49,968 bases of DNA from Deltaproteobacteria bacterium (lineage in GTDB: Bacteria > Desulfobacterota > Binatia > UBA9968), in the NCBI GenBank assembly GCA_016874755.1, contig VGTH01000040.1, positions 1 to 49,968 on the forward strand. Reading direction: 5' to 3'. The notes below the pieces were generated by a model. It was not told the DNA's origin. It searched no databases and worked only from the letters and a program-made list of their open reading frames with translations. This document shows positions 8,327 through 17,161 of the stretch, piece by piece. How positions within the stretch are numbered: the stretch's first letter is position 1; every line of letters begins with the position of its first letter. The translations under genes were made by a program, and so were the position numbers.

Positions 8327-8702
8327 GCGGGCTAGAGTGAATTGAGCGATCGCTCTCCGTCCTCTGGCGGAGGGAGGAAAGTCCGGACTCCACAGGACAG
8401 GGTGGCCGCTAACGGCGGCCCCGAGCAATCGGGGGAAAGTACCACAGAAAACATACCGCCCGCCGCTTCGGCGGCGAGTAAGGTTGAAAAGGCGAGGTAA
8501 GAGCTCACCGGTCCATCAGTGATGGTGGACGCATGGCAAACCCCACCCGGAGCAAGACCCAATAGGAGAGTTGGGTGGTCCGCCCAAAACTCTCGGGTAA
8601 GGTCGCTGGACGCCGCGAGCAATCGCGGCGCAAGATGAATGATCGCTGTGGCTCGGTTGCGAGCCATCACAGAATCCGGCTTATCGATTCACTCTAGCCC
8701 GC
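8327..8702 (+). ncRNA. rnpB: RNase P RNA, bacterial class A
   Basis: The ends GCGGGCTAGAGTGAAT (8327-8342) and ATTCACTCTAGCCCGC (8687-8702) pair perfectly over 16 bp as helix P1. The conserved 5' core GAGGAAAGTCCGGACTCCAC and ACAGGACAGGGTG are present, as is the 3' core ending in ACAGAATCCGGCTTA. The internal AAAGTACCACAGAAA and AAGGTGAAAAGGCGAGG-like elements (here GTTGAAAAGGCGAGGTAAG) fit P9-P11. Total length of about 376 nt is normal for type A. It is the catalytic RNA that matures tRNA 5' ends. A weak run AGTTTTATCC follows, without a clear terminator hairpin. Confidence 0.97.
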
Positions 8703-8908
8703 AGTTTTATCCTCGTTTCAGGCCCCACTCCACAGGGGCCCAATCACCACCATTCTGGATGAAATTTGGGCTTTCGATGGGAAAATCTCCCACCCATTAG
8801 TACGGCCCATGATCGACTGACCTACCCCAGATATTGCGGTTCTGAGTCGAATCTCTTTTCAAGGTTAGGAAAAAAAGCGCAAATTAGTGAAACAGTGGAA
8901 GATTTTTA

Positions 8909-8938
8909 TTGACTTCACTTTCGCTATAAGGTTATAAG
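8909..8938 (+). promoter_or_regulatory. Candidate promoter of the mraZ/dcw operon
   Basis: TTGACT at 8909-8914 and TATAAG at 8933-8938 (18-base spacing; TTATAA one base earlier gives 17) lie in an AT-rich tract about 55 bases before the mraZ start. This is the only good promoter-like pair in the 289-bp gap between RNase P RNA and mraZ. Confidence 0.55.
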
Positions 8939-8948
8939 TGTGGCGTTC

Positions 8949-8981
8949 GCCCAAAAAGTGGAAGTAATGGCCATTTTGGGC
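8949..8981. promoter_or_regulatory. Possible MraZ operator (TGG repeats and inverted repeat)
   Basis: TGG occurs at 8959, 8968 and 8977, an exact 9-base period, just downstream of the predicted promoter and upstream of the mraZ start. MraZ is known to bind short TGGG-type repeats with about one-turn spacing in front of its own gene in E. coli. The same stretch also carries the inverted repeat GCCCAAAA (8949-8956)/TTTTGGGC (8974-8981). The function is inferred from position. Confidence 0.4.
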
Positions 8982-8991
8982 CTAAAGCGCT

Positions 8992-9450
8992 ATGTTTACC
9001 GGAACTTTCCAGCAGACCATCGATAGCAAGGGACGGATTAGCGTTCCGGTGAAGTTCCGTGAAGTACTAAACGATCCGCGCATCATGATTACCCACTTTA
9101 CCATGAATGGATTGAATTGTCTCGATGTTCATCCCATGGCCGAGTGGGCGAAGTTTGCCGAGCAACTTGGCAAACAGAATCCCTTCGATCCGAATGTGAT
9201 TTGGTTCGAGACTTTTTACATTGGCGCGGCTTGTGAGTGTGAGCTCGACCCGCAGGGGCGCATACTGGTTCCGCCGGCGCTGCGCGATGAAGCGGGCTTG
9301 AAACGCGAGATCATGCTGGCCGGCGCCATCGCTAAGTTTCGTATCTTCAGTCGGGAGGCGTGGCAGGAAGCCAAGAACAACGCCAAGGAAAAACTGATGA
9401 ATGATGCCAGTGAGCTTCGACGTTTGAGTGAAACCATGGGCCGTCCATGA
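8992..9450 (+). CDS. mraZ: Transcriptional regulator MraZ
   Basis: The protein is 152 residues, normal for MraZ. It has two SpoVT/AbrB-like half-domains, each with its DxxGR motif: DSKGRISVP near residue 12 and DPQGRILVP near 86. MraZ forms ring-shaped oligomers that bind repeats in the dcw promoter and repress the operon, including itself. It is the first gene of the cluster, as usual. Its stop overlaps an ATG of the next frame (ATGA at 9447-9450), which indicates translational coupling. No strong Shine-Dalgarno precedes ATG 8992. Confidence 0.95.
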   Translation: MFTGTFQQTIDSKGRISVPVKFREVLNDPRIMITHFTMNGLNCLDVHPMAEWAKFAEQLGKQNPFDPNVIWFETFYIGAACECELDPQGRILVPPALRDEAGLKREIMLAGAIAKFRIFSREAWQEAKNNAKEKLMNDASELRRLSETMGRP

Positions 9451-9464
9451 AAGGGGAGCCATTC

Positions 9465-9827
9465 ATGCTGCAGCGAAAACCGCTTCAAGATATCTCGGTG
9501 ATCGACGTTGCCGGCGATATCGATTTTCGCGAAATGATCCGCATCAAAGACACCATCGGTGGATTGATCGAAAAGGACCGCACCAAAGTCGTGCTCAACC
9601 TGCGCTCGGTGGATCACATCAACTATCTTAGCATCGGCGTGTTGCTCGAGCGTTTGAAAGTGCTGCGCAATTTGAACGGCGATCTTAAGCTCGCCGGCAT
9701 GAGTCCGTTTCTGCGCGATATCTTTCGCGTCGTCGGCATGGATCGATTTTTTGAAGACTACACTTCGTTGGAAGATGCCATCGAAAGTTTCGATGACGAT
9801 TGGGAGGGTGACGGCACCAGCCATTGA
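9465..9827 (+). CDS. STAS-domain protein, anti-sigma-factor-antagonist-like
   Basis: The protein is 120 residues from ATG 9465, preferred over ATG 9447 because AAGGGGAG (9451-9458) sits seven bases upstream. One STAS domain fills the protein: beta strand ISVIDVAGDIDF, then VVLNLRSVDHINYLSIGVLL, then LKLAGMSPFLRDIFRVVGM and a C-terminal helix. In SpoIIAA-type antagonists the phosphorylated Ser lies in D-S-S-G. Here the equivalent segment reads N-Y-L-S, so the usual phospho-acceptor is a Tyr and the Asp is Asn. The acidic tail is DDDWEGDG. The TGATG overlap couples it to rsmH. A STAS gene between mraZ and rsmH is not part of the textbook dcw order, so a division-linked regulatory role is inferred from position only. 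Confidence 0.8.
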   Translation: MLQRKPLQDISVIDVAGDIDFREMIRIKDTIGGLIEKDRTKVVLNLRSVDHINYLSIGVLLERLKVLRNLNGDLKLAGMSPFLRDIFRVVGMDRFFEDYTSLEDAIESFDDDWEGDGTSH

Positions 9828-10756
9828 TGGAACCGGCCCATGTCACGGTGATGGCGCGGGAAGCGATCGCTTTCTTGCAGCCGCAACCGGGTCGACGCTA
9901 CTTGGATGGCACGCTGGGCGGGGGAGGTCACGCAGAGCGGATATTGGAGGAGAGCAGCCCGGACGGGCAGGTTGCAGGACTGGATTGGGACGATATGGCG
10001 CTCGACATGGCGCAACGACGCTTGGCGCGCTTTGGCTCGCGCTTCATGGCGCGGCGGGCGAGTTATGCGGCAGCTGAGCAAGTGCTAGGCGACATCGGCT
10101 GGGGCGCGGTGGACGGCGCGCTGCTCGATCTGGGCTTATCGTCAATGCAACTCGACAGCGCGGAACGCGGTTTCAGCTTTCGTGCCGAGGCGCGGCTCGA
10201 CATGCGCATGGACAAGCGCCAAGCACTCGACGCCGACGAGATCGTCAATCGTTATTCGCGCGAAGCGCTCGAGCGCATTCTGCGCGAATACGGCGAGGAG
10301 CCGCAGGCGCGCCGTCTCGCCCAAGCGATGGTTGACGCGCGGGCGATCCGGGCGATCGAAAGCACTGCCGAGTTAGTCGAATTGATTGTGCGCGTCAAAG
10401 GGCGCGGCGCGCGCGAGCATCATCCGGCGACGCAAGTTTTTCAAGCGCTGCGCATCGCCGTCAATCGCGAGCTTGAGCAGTTGGAAAATTTTCTCAGCGA
10501 CGGCTATCGGCTGCTGGCGCCGCGCGGGCGAATAGTCATTATCTCGTTTCACTCTTTGGAAGATCGCTTGGTGAAGACCGCTTTTCGTAAATGGAACGCC
10601 ACTTGTCTTTGTCCGCCGCGCACACCGATCTGCGGTTGTGGCTGGGCGCGCAAGGCCAGGTTGCTAACCCGCCGCGCCGTCAAGCCGCAAGCTGACGAGG
10701 TGCAAACCAACCCGCGGGCGCGCTCGGCGCGTCTGCGCGCGGTGGAAAGGATATGA
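9827..10756 (+). CDS. rsmH: 16S rRNA (cytosine-1402-N4)-methyltransferase
   Basis: The protein is 309 residues from ATG 9827, which shares an A with the TGA of the STAS gene; a TTG one codon earlier is less likely. It opens with HVTVMAREAIAFL and the SAM-binding DGTLGGGGH near residue 28. LLDLGLSSMQLD and GFSFRAEARLDMRMD follow, all signature RsmH/MraW segments. Near the C-terminus are IVIISFHSLEDRLVK and the Cys-rich CPPRTPICGCG loop. It methylates C1402 in the ribosomal P site with the RsmI enzyme. Its location in the dcw cluster is conserved across bacteria. Confidence 0.96.
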   Translation: MEPAHVTVMAREAIAFLQPQPGRRYLDGTLGGGGHAERILEESSPDGQVAGLDWDDMALDMAQRRLARFGSRFMARRASYAAAEQVLGDIGWGAVDGALLDLGLSSMQLDSAERGFSFRAEARLDMRMDKRQALDADEIVNRYSREALERILREYGEEPQARRLAQAMVDARAIRAIESTAELVELIVRVKGRGAREHHPATQVFQALRIAVNRELEQLENFLSDGYRLLAPRGRIVIISFHSLEDRLVKTAFRKWNATCLCPPRTPICGCGWARKARLLTRRAVKPQADEVQTNPRARSARLRAVERI

Positions 10757-11106
10757 CCATGGCCGGCACTGCCCAAGCGCAACTCCAGCTCGCTCCGGCG
10801 CGGCGCCGCGGGCGCGCCGACGGCGCGTCGCGCCAACGCAAGCGGCGCTACCATCTGTCAATCTTCGGTCTGGCACTGGCGCTGGTCGTGGTGGTCCTGA
10901 TGCATGTCTGGCTGCGCCTGCAAGTCGTGCACATGGGCTATGCGCTGTCGAGCACGGCCAAATTGCAGCAGCAGCTCGAACAGGAGCAGCGCGAGTTGAA
11001 GGTCGAACTGACGAGCTTGACTTCGCCGGATCGTTTGGAAGCGATGGCGCGCCAGCGATTAGGCCTAACACCGCCTGAGAAAGGGCAGGTTATCGTATTG
11101 CCATGA
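10753..11106 (+). CDS. ftsL: Cell division protein FtsL
   Basis: The protein is 117 residues: a very basic N-terminal cytoplasmic tail (RRRGRADGASRQRKRRYH), one membrane segment of about 35-56 (FGLALALVVVVLMHVWLRL), and then a leucine-zipper-like coiled coil (LQQQLEQEQRELKVELTSL) in the periplasm ending PEKGQVIVLP. FtsL joins FtsB and FtsQ and helps activate FtsW-FtsI. The start at 10753 overlaps the rsmH stop (ATGA). A second ATG at 10759 has better spacing (8 bases) from AAAGG at 10746 and may be the true start. Sequence identity in this family is always low, so the call rests on topology and place. Confidence 0.85.
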   Translation: MTMAGTAQAQLQLAPARRRGRADGASRQRKRRYHLSIFGLALALVVVVLMHVWLRLQVVHMGYALSSTAKLQQQLEQEQRELKVELTSLTSPDRLEAMARQRLGLTPPEKGQVIVLP

Positions 11107-13064
11107 GAAGAGCGCTGCGCGCCAACCGTCGCCGCTTGATCTGTTCCTGGGTATTGTTCGGACTATTTTTTGTTGCGGTGGCCGGCCGCGCCTTTCAGCT
11201 GCAGATCTTGCAGGGCGAAGACCTTAAGCGCCTGGGCGCGCGCCAGCACTTGAAAGAATGGATCGTGCTGCCCAAACGCGGCTCGGTCTACGACCGCGCC
11301 GGCGAGGCGCTGGCTCTGAGCTCAGAGGCGCAGTCGGTCTACGCCCGGCCGCGCCGGATCGACAATCCCACCGAGGTGAGCCGCAGCCTCGCCAAGATTC
11401 TGCATCTCAACGTTAACGAGGTGCGCGCCAAGCTCGAATCGGACAAACCGTTTATCTGGATCAAGCGGCAAATCGCCGCGGCGGAAGCCGAAAAAATGCA
11501 AGCGCTCAAAGTTGACGGGCTTGGCATGTCGTTTGAGCCCAATCGCTATTATCCGCAGGGGCAATTGGCCGGTCACGTGCTGGGATTCGTCAACCGCGAC
11601 TCCGATGGCATGGAAGGCCTGGAATTGCGCTATAATAATTTTGTCCGCGGTGAAAGCGGTTCGTCGATGGCAGAACGCGATGCACTAGGCCGGCGCGTCT
11701 TGGTCCAAGGCGTCGAAGGGTTGCAGATTCCGCCCGGCGGCGATCTGCATTTGACGCTCGACATGTCGATCCAACACCTGGCGGAAAAAGAGCTTGAAGC
11801 GACGATCGTCAAGCATCGCGCTAAAGCCGGCGTGGCGATCGTGGTCGAACCGCACACCGGCGAAGTGTTGGCGCTCGCCAACTACCCGTTCTTCAACCCG
11901 AATGATTTTTCTAAACAGTCGGCGAGCGAGCGGCGCAACCGCGCCGTCACCGACAGCTTCGAGCCCGGCTCGACGTTCAAAACCATGCTGGCGGCGGCGG
12001 CGCTGGAGGAAGATGTCGTCGGCAAAGAGGATCTTTTTTACTGCGAGATGGGCAAATACGCTTACGGCGGACGGCTGATTCACGACAGCCATCCGCACGG
12101 TTGGCTGCCATTCCACAAGGTGCTGCAGGTGTCGAGCAATATTGGCTTCACCAAAGTTGCGCAAAAAATGAATCGCGAGCGCTATTTTCGTTACATCGAA
12201 AAATTTGGCTTCGGCAAAACCACAGGCATCGACTTGCCCGGCGAAGTTCCCGGCCTGCTACGCCGCGTGGAGTCGTGGTCGCAGGTCGATCTAGCGACCC
12301 ATGCTTACGGTCAGGGCATTGCGACAACGCCCATGCAAATGGCCATGGCCTACGCGGCCATCGCCAATGGCGGGTTTCTCATGCGACCCTACGTCGTGCG
12401 CCGGGTCCTCGGTCCCAAGGGCGAGGTGCTGCAGGAAAACCAACCGCAGGTTGTGCGCCGAGTGATTTCCGAAAAAACCGCGAAGCTCGTCGCTTCCATG
12501 CTCAAAGGCGTTACCACCGAAGGCGGCACCGGAACCAGCGCGAGCGTCGAAGGCTTTGACGTCGCCGGCAAGACCGGCACCTCGCAGAAAGCCGATCTGA
12601 TCCACGGCGGCTACAGCAAGAAGCGCATCGCTTCATTCGTCGGCTTCGTGCCGGCCGATTCGCCACGCTTCGTCATTTTAGTTTTAGTCGATGAGCCCGA
12701 AGGGGCGGTCTACGGCGGCGTCGTGGCGGCGCCGGCGTTTCAAAACATCGCCCGCGGCGCGCTGCGGCACCGGGGGGTGGCGCCGAAGCATCACGAGGCG
12801 ATTCCATCGAAGGTGGTTCAGGAACAGGCGCAGGGGCAGCCGGTGCTCAAACGCGCGGCGCTCAAAGAAGCGGCGCCAGAGCGCAGCGACGGGGCAGCAA
12901 CCCCCGATTTCGTCGGCTTGAGTTTGCGCGAGGCCGTCGACAAGGCGCGCTCTCTGAACGTGCGCGTCAAAATGCAGGGTGCGGGCTACGTCGTTAGGCA
13001 ATCGCCGGCACCTGGGGGACGTTGGGGCAGCGATAATGTTTTGGTGTTGAAACTCGAAGGTTGA
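11103..13064 (+). CDS. ftsI: Septal peptidoglycan transpeptidase FtsI (PBP3) with PASTA domain
   Basis: The protein is 653 residues. One N-terminal membrane segment (LICSWVLFGLFFVAVAGRAF) is followed by the pedestal (RGSVYDRAGEALALS) and the transpeptidase domain. Catalytic motifs are SxxK at S290-T-F-K293 (EPGSTFKTM), SxN at S344-S-N346 and KTG at K490-T-G492 (GKTGTSQK). The last 65 residues (ATPDFVGLSLREAVDKARS through NVLVLKLEG) form a single PASTA domain, which in proteobacterial FtsI is normally missing but is common in Gram-positive and some deltaproteobacterial PBPs. The protein cross-links septal peptidoglycan made by FtsW. It overlaps ftsL by ATGA. Confidence 0.95.
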   Translation: MRRALRANRRRLICSWVLFGLFFVAVAGRAFQLQILQGEDLKRLGARQHLKEWIVLPKRGSVYDRAGEALALSSEAQSVYARPRRIDNPTEVSRSLAKILHLNVNEVRAKLESDKPFIWIKRQIAAAEAEKMQALKVDGLGMSFEPNRYYPQGQLAGHVLGFVNRDSDGMEGLELRYNNFVRGESGSSMAERDALGRRVLVQGVEGLQIPPGGDLHLTLDMSIQHLAEKELEATIVKHRAKAGVAIVVEPHTGEVLALANYPFFNPNDFSKQSASERRNRAVTDSFEPGSTFKTMLAAAALEEDVVGKEDLFYCEMGKYAYGGRLIHDSHPHGWLPFHKVLQVSSNIGFTKVAQKMNRERYFRYIEKFGFGKTTGIDLPGEVPGLLRRVESWSQVDLATHAYGQGIATTPMQMAMAYAAIANGGFLMRPYVVRRVLGPKGEVLQENQPQVVRRVISEKTAKLVASMLKGVTTEGGTGTSASVEGFDVAGKTGTSQKADLIHGGYSKKRIASFVGFVPADSPRFVILVLVDEPEGAVYGGVVAAPAFQNIARGALRHRGVAPKHHEAIPSKVVQEQAQGQPVLKRAALKEAAPERSDGAATPDFVGLSLREAVDKARSLNVRVKMQGAGYVVRQSPAPGGRWGSDNVLVLKLEG

Positions 13065-13067
13065 GCG

Positions 13068-14654
13068 ATGCGCATCAGGGATTTTCTCGCAGTCGATACT
13101 ATCGAGGAGAGCCACGGCGACTTAGAGCAGGAGGTAAGCGGTCTAACGTACGATTCGCGGCAAGCGGGTCCTGGGCGAGTTTTTTTCGCCATGGCGGGGG
13201 TCAAAGCGGATGGCCACGACTTCGTCAAAGAGGTTTTTGCGCGCGGCGCCGCGGCGGTGGTCGTCGAGCGCTCGGACGTTTGTCCCGCGGGCGCGACCTG
13301 GGTGCGGGTTGCTAGCACGCGCCGCGCGCTGGCCCTGTGGAGCGCGCGTTTCTACAGTCACCCGACCGCCGAGTTGCCGTTGGTCGGCGTCACCGGCACC
13401 AACGGCAAGACGACCGTCACCTACTTGGTCGAAGCGATTCTGCGCGCCGCCGGGCTGGAGCCAGGGGTGATCGGCACGGTCAACTATCGCTATTGCGGCC
13501 GCGAGCTGCCGTCGCATCACACCACGCCCGAAGCGCTCGACCTGCAGGCGCTCCTGGTTGAAATGCGCCGCGGCGGCGCCACCGCGGTGGCGATGGAGGT
13601 TTCTTCGCATGCGCTGGCGCAGGATCGCGTGCGCGGTTTGGAATTCGACGTTGCGGTGTTTACCAACTTGTCGCGCGATCATCTCGACTATCATCGCGAC
13701 ATGGACGACTACTTTTTGGCTAAGAGCAAACTGTTCACCGATCATTTACAGCACAGCCGCAAAGCGAAAAAAGCGGCGGTGATTTATGGCGCCGACCCGC
13801 GGGGGCAAGATCTCTTGGCCACCGTGCGTGGCTTGGGTTTGGAGTCGTGGAGTTATGGCGTGGAAAAACCTTGGGATGTGCACGCTGTCGACGTCCAAAG
13901 CGATGTCAGTGGGTTGCGCGGCAAAATCGCAGTCAAGGATCGACGGTTCGATTTTGCTTCGCCGCTGGTCGGCGCCGCCAATTTGCAAAATATCCTCGGT
14001 GCGGTGGCCGTCGGTTTCGCGCTCCGGCTGCCGGAAGAAAAAATCTTCGCCGGGGTGGGCGATCTGAAAAGAGTGCCGGGACGATTGGAAAAGGTCGAGC
14101 AGTCGCTGGGGATATCGATCCTCGTCGACTACGCGCATACGCCGGATGCCTTGGAAAAAGTATTGGGCGCGGTGCGGCCGTTGACGCGCGGCAAAGTGAT
14201 TACCGTGTTCGGTTGCGGCGGCGACCGCGACCGCGGCAAGCGGCCGTTGATGGGCGAGATCGCCGGCCGCTTGAGCGATGTGGCGGTGCTGACATCGGAC
14301 AACCCGCGCACTGAAGAGCCGCTGGCGATCCTCGACGAAGTGGAGGCCGGGATCAGAAAGACGGCTATGAAGAAGTTTCGGATTTCGGGTTCCGAGTTTC
14401 GTGTTGAGCATCAAACGAACGACCCTGCAAAACCCGAAACTCGAAACCCAAAACCTGAAACCATTTCAGGCTATTGCGTTGAAGCCGACCGGCGCGCCGC
14501 GATTGGCATCGCCCTTGAGCTGGCGCTGCCCGGCGACGTGGTGTTGATCGCCGGCAAGGGGCACGAGGATTACCAAATCCTGGGAACGACGAAAATACAT
14601 TTTGACGATCGCGAAGTCGCGCGTGAAGAAGCCGGACGGCGCGCCGGTGCGTAG
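13068..14654 (+). CDS. murE: UDP-MurNAc-tripeptide synthetase MurE
   Basis: The protein is 528 residues, longer than the usual ~490. ATP loop GVTGTNGKTTVTYL lies near residue 107, with the central ligase domain after it. FGCGGDRDRGKRP and DNPRTEEP sit in the C-terminal domain; the DNPR motif is the meso-diaminopimelate type, so the peptidoglycan is predicted to be A1-gamma. The ending GDVVLIAGKGHEDYQ is typical. Residues about 436-465 (KFRISGSEFRVE through NPKPET) interrupt the C-terminal domain between EAGIRK and YCVEADRRAAI. They are encoded by an inverted repeat that keeps the frame open. The enzyme probably tolerates it as a surface loop. Confidence 0.95.
   Translation: MRIRDFLAVDTIEESHGDLEQEVSGLTYDSRQAGPGRVFFAMAGVKADGHDFVKEVFARGAAAVVVERSDVCPAGATWVRVASTRRALALWSARFYSHPTAELPLVGVTGTNGKTTVTYLVEAILRAAGLEPGVIGTVNYRYCGRELPSHHTTPEALDLQALLVEMRRGGATAVAMEVSSHALAQDRVRGLEFDVAVFTNLSRDHLDYHRDMDDYFLAKSKLFTDHLQHSRKAKKAAVIYGADPRGQDLLATVRGLGLESWSYGVEKPWDVHAVDVQSDVSGLRGKIAVKDRRFDFASPLVGAANLQNILGAVAVGFALRLPEEKIFAGVGDLKRVPGRLEKVEQSLGISILVDYAHTPDALEKVLGAVRPLTRGKVITVFGCGGDRDRGKRPLMGEIAGRLSDVAVLTSDNPRTEEPLAILDEVEAGIRKTAMKKFRISGSEFRVEHQTNDPAKPETRNPKPETISGYCVEADRRAAIGIALELALPGDVVLIAGKGHEDYQILGTTKIHFDDREVAREEAGRRAGA
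14374..14462. repeat. Palindromic repeat inserted in frame in murE
   Basis: The arms at 14374-14405 and 14431-14462 match as reverse complements at 26 of 32 positions by eye, with a 25-base centre. Core words are TTTCGGGTT, CGAGTTTCG and their complements AACCCGAAAC, CTCGAAACCC. The composition differs from the surrounding codons. It adds about 30 residues without a stop, like Rickettsia palindromic elements in coding genes; that analogy is mine. Confidence 0.75.
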
Positions 14655-14657
14655 TTC

Positions 14658-16067
14658 ATGGGCTGGAAGCTAGAGGAGATTTTAGCCGCCACCGGCGGCC
14701 GCATTGAGCGAGAAGGAACACTGACCGTGTTGGGTGAGGTGATCACCGATTCGAGCAAAGTAAGCAAAGGCGCGGTGTTCGTGGCGCTCAAGGGCGAGCG
14801 CTTAGACGGCCACGATTTCGCAGCTGCCGCCGTGCGCGGCGGCGCTGCCTGCGTGATCGCCCATCGCGCGCTGAAAAAAACCGCGGTGCGCGGCGCCACC
14901 GTCGTGCGCGTGCCGGACACGCTGCGCGCGCTCGGTGATCTGGCGCACCATCGACGCGAGAAGCTGGCGCCGCAGGTGCTCGCCATCACCGGTTCCAACG
15001 GCAAGACGACGACGAAAGAAATGGTAGCGGCAATCCTCGAAGAGGCGAATATCGGCGGCCAGCGGCTGCGCGGCAAGGTGCTCAAGACCGAAGGCAATTT
15101 CAACAACCTGGTCGGCCTGCCGCTGACTCTGCTGCGGCTGCGGCCCGAGCACAAAGTAGCGGTGGTCGAGGCCGGCACGAACCAGCCCGGTGAGATTGCG
15201 CGCTTGGGTGAAATCGCCGATCCCGATTGCGCGATCATCACTTCAGTGGCGGCGGCGCATCTCGAAGGTTTGAGTAGCTTGGCCGGGGTCGCGCGCGAGA
15301 AAGGCGCGCTCTACAAGAAAGTCCGCAGCGGCGGCACGCTCGCCGTCAATCTTGACGATGCGCGGGTGCGCCAGCTCGGCGCGCGCGCGACGCAGCGCAA
15401 AATCACCTACGGCGCGCGCGGTCAGGTGCGCGCGCTCGACGTCCGGCTGCGCCGCGGGCGCGGCATGCAGTTTGCCTTGCAAGCTCAGCAGCGGCGCTGC
15501 CGCGTGCAGTTGAACTATTTAGGCCGGCACAACGTGACCAATGCGTTGGGGGCGGCAGCGCTGACGCTGGCCGCCGGGGTTTCTTTGCCGGCGATTCAAC
15601 GCGGCTTGGCCAAGGCGCGGCCCTTCGCCATGCGCATGCAAACCAGCTCTTGGCGCGGCGTGACGATTATCAACGACGCCTACAACGCCAATCCGGCGTC
15701 GATGAAAGCGGCGCTGCAGACCTTGGCGGAGATCGGTATGAAGGGACAGCGGATCGCGGTTTTGGGCGACATGTTCGAGCTGGGTAAGAAGAGCCGGCAG
15801 GAGCACCTGCTGCTCGGCAAAGAAATTGCTCGCTCGGGAATCGAACGGGTTTATCTGCTCGGTAAAGAAGCCGCGGCGGTGCGGCGCGGCGGCGAGAGCG
15901 CCGGCATGAGCGCCGAGCGTATTACGATCGGCAGCGATCACGGCGACATCGCCGAGCAACTACGCGCTCGGCTCAAGGCGGGCGATGCACTTTTGGTCAA
16001 AGGTTCACGCGGCATGGCGATGGAAAAGGTTTTGCAATCACTGCAGAGCCAGGGATTGAGAGGGTAG
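14658..16067 (+). CDS. murF: UDP-MurNAc-tripeptide-D-Ala-D-Ala ligase MurF
   Basis: The protein is 469 residues. The N-terminal MurE/F uridine-binding domain ([19 protein letters not shown]) is followed by ATP loop [13 protein letters not shown] near 113 and [17 protein letters not shown], a signature MurF segment. [16 protein letters not shown] lies near 335, and [12 protein letters not shown] and [11 protein letters not shown] are in the C-terminal domain. It adds D-Ala-D-Ala to the tripeptide made by MurE. It starts 3 bases after the murE stop. The D-Ala-D-Ala ligase that supplies its substrate (ddl) is not in this cluster. Confidence 0.96.
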   Translation: MGWKLEEILAATGGRIEREGTLTVLGEVITDSSKVSKGAVFVALKGERLDGHDFAAAAVRGGAACVIAHRALKKTAVRGATVVRVPDTLRALGDLAHHRREKLAPQVLAITGSNGKTTTKEMVAAILEEANIGGQRLRGKVLKTEGNFNNLVGLPLTLLRLRPEHKVAVVEAGTNQPGEIARLGEIADPDCAIITSVAAAHLEGLSSLAGVAREKGALYKKVRSGGTLAVNLDDARVRQLGARATQRKITYGARGQVRALDVRLRRGRGMQFALQAQQRRCRVQLNYLGRHNVTNALGAAALTLAAGVSLPAIQRGLAKARPFAMRMQTSSWRGVTIINDAYNANPASMKAALQTLAEIGMKGQRIAVLGDMFELGKKSRQEHLLLGKEIARSGIERVYLLGKEAAAVRRGGESAGMSAERITIGSDHGDIAEQLRARLKAGDALLVKGSRGMAMEKVLQSLQSQGLRG

Positions 16068-16068
16068 C

Positions 16069-17145
16069 ATGCTGTACTACTTGCTCTACCCGCTCAGCTC
16101 GACCTACTCCGGCTTCAACGTCTTTCGCTACATCACCTTTCGCGCGGCGATGGCGGCGCTGCTCGCGCTGCTTGTGTCGTTTTTGTTGGGCCCGTGGCTG
16201 ATCCGCGCCTTGATCGAAAAGCAGGTGGGGCAGCAAATCCGCGACGACGGGCCGGCTACCCATGCGGTCAAAGCCGGCACGCCGACCATGGGCGGCGTCT
16301 TGATCATATTAGCGCTAACGCTGTCGACCTTGATGTTGGCCGACGTCGGTAATTTCTATGTGTTGGTGGCGTTGTTCGGCACGGTGGGGTTCGGCGTGGT
16401 TGGGTTTCTCGACGACTATTTGAAATTGACCAAGAAAAACAGCAAAGGGTTGCCGCCGCGCATGAAGCTGCTCGGGCAATTCCTAGTGGCATTCATCGTG
16501 GCGCTGGTGCTCTATTACAATCCGCGTTTTAGCGAGCATGTGGCGCTGCCGTTTGTCAAAAATGTCAGCTTCGATCTGGGGATTTTTTATATTCCCTTTG
16601 CCATGTGCGTGATCGTCGGCGCTTCCAACGCCGTCAATCTCACCGATGGCCTCGACGGTTTGGCGATCGGCCCGGTGATGATCTCCACCGCCACCTACGC
16701 GATCATCGCCTACGTCACCGGCCGGCTCGATTTTTCCGCTTACCTGCAAATTCCCTACGTCGCCGGCGTCGGCGAGTTGACGGTATTTTGCGCCGGCATC
16801 GTCGCCGCCGGCTTGGGCTTTCTCTGGTACAACGCCTATCCGGCGCAAATGTTCATGGGCGACGTCGGCTCGCTTTCCCTCGGCGCGGCGCTGGGCATCG
16901 TCGCGGTGATGACCAAGAACGAAGTGATCCTCGTCATCATCGGCGGCGTGTTTGTCATGGAAGCGCTGTCGGTGATTTTTCAAGTGGCGTCCTACAAGCT
17001 GCGCCGCAAGCGGGTCTTTTTAATGGCGCCGATTCATCACCACTACGAGCTCAAAGGCTGGGCCGAGCCGCAGATCATCGTGCGCTTTTGGATTATTTCG
17101 ATCATCTGCGCCGTCATTGGTCTGAGCACGTTGAAGCTGCGATGA
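16069..17145 (+). CDS. mraY: Phospho-MurNAc-pentapeptide translocase MraY
   Basis: The protein is 358 residues with about ten membrane segments, e.g. [19 protein letters not shown] and [20 protein letters not shown]. Family motifs are [11 protein letters not shown] near 63, [19 protein letters not shown] near 113, [14 protein letters not shown] near 185, [14 protein letters not shown] near 262 and the magnesium-side HHHYE near 323. It joins phospho-MurNAc-pentapeptide to undecaprenyl phosphate to give lipid I at the inner membrane. It starts one base after the murF stop, with AGAGGG just upstream. Confidence 0.97.
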   Translation: MLYYLLYPLSSTYSGFNVFRYITFRAAMAALLALLVSFLLGPWLIRALIEKQVGQQIRDDGPATHAVKAGTPTMGGVLIILALTLSTLMLADVGNFYVLVALFGTVGFGVVGFLDDYLKLTKKNSKGLPPRMKLLGQFLVAFIVALVLYYNPRFSEHVALPFVKNVSFDLGIFYIPFAMCVIVGASNAVNLTDGLDGLAIGPVMISTATYAIIAYVTGRLDFSAYLQIPYVAGVGELTVFCAGIVAAGLGFLWYNAYPAQMFMGDVGSLSLGAALGIVAVMTKNEVILVIIGGVFVMEALSVIFQVASYKLRRKRVFLMAPIHHHYELKGWAEPQIIVRFWIISIICAVIGLSTLKLR

Positions 17146-17161
17146 CACGGATGACAAACCC

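Noticed and set aside
8332-8670. 112-codon minus-strand frame over the RNase P RNA
   Set aside because: The DNA is fully explained by the conserved RNA fold; the frame has no ribosome-binding site or domain.
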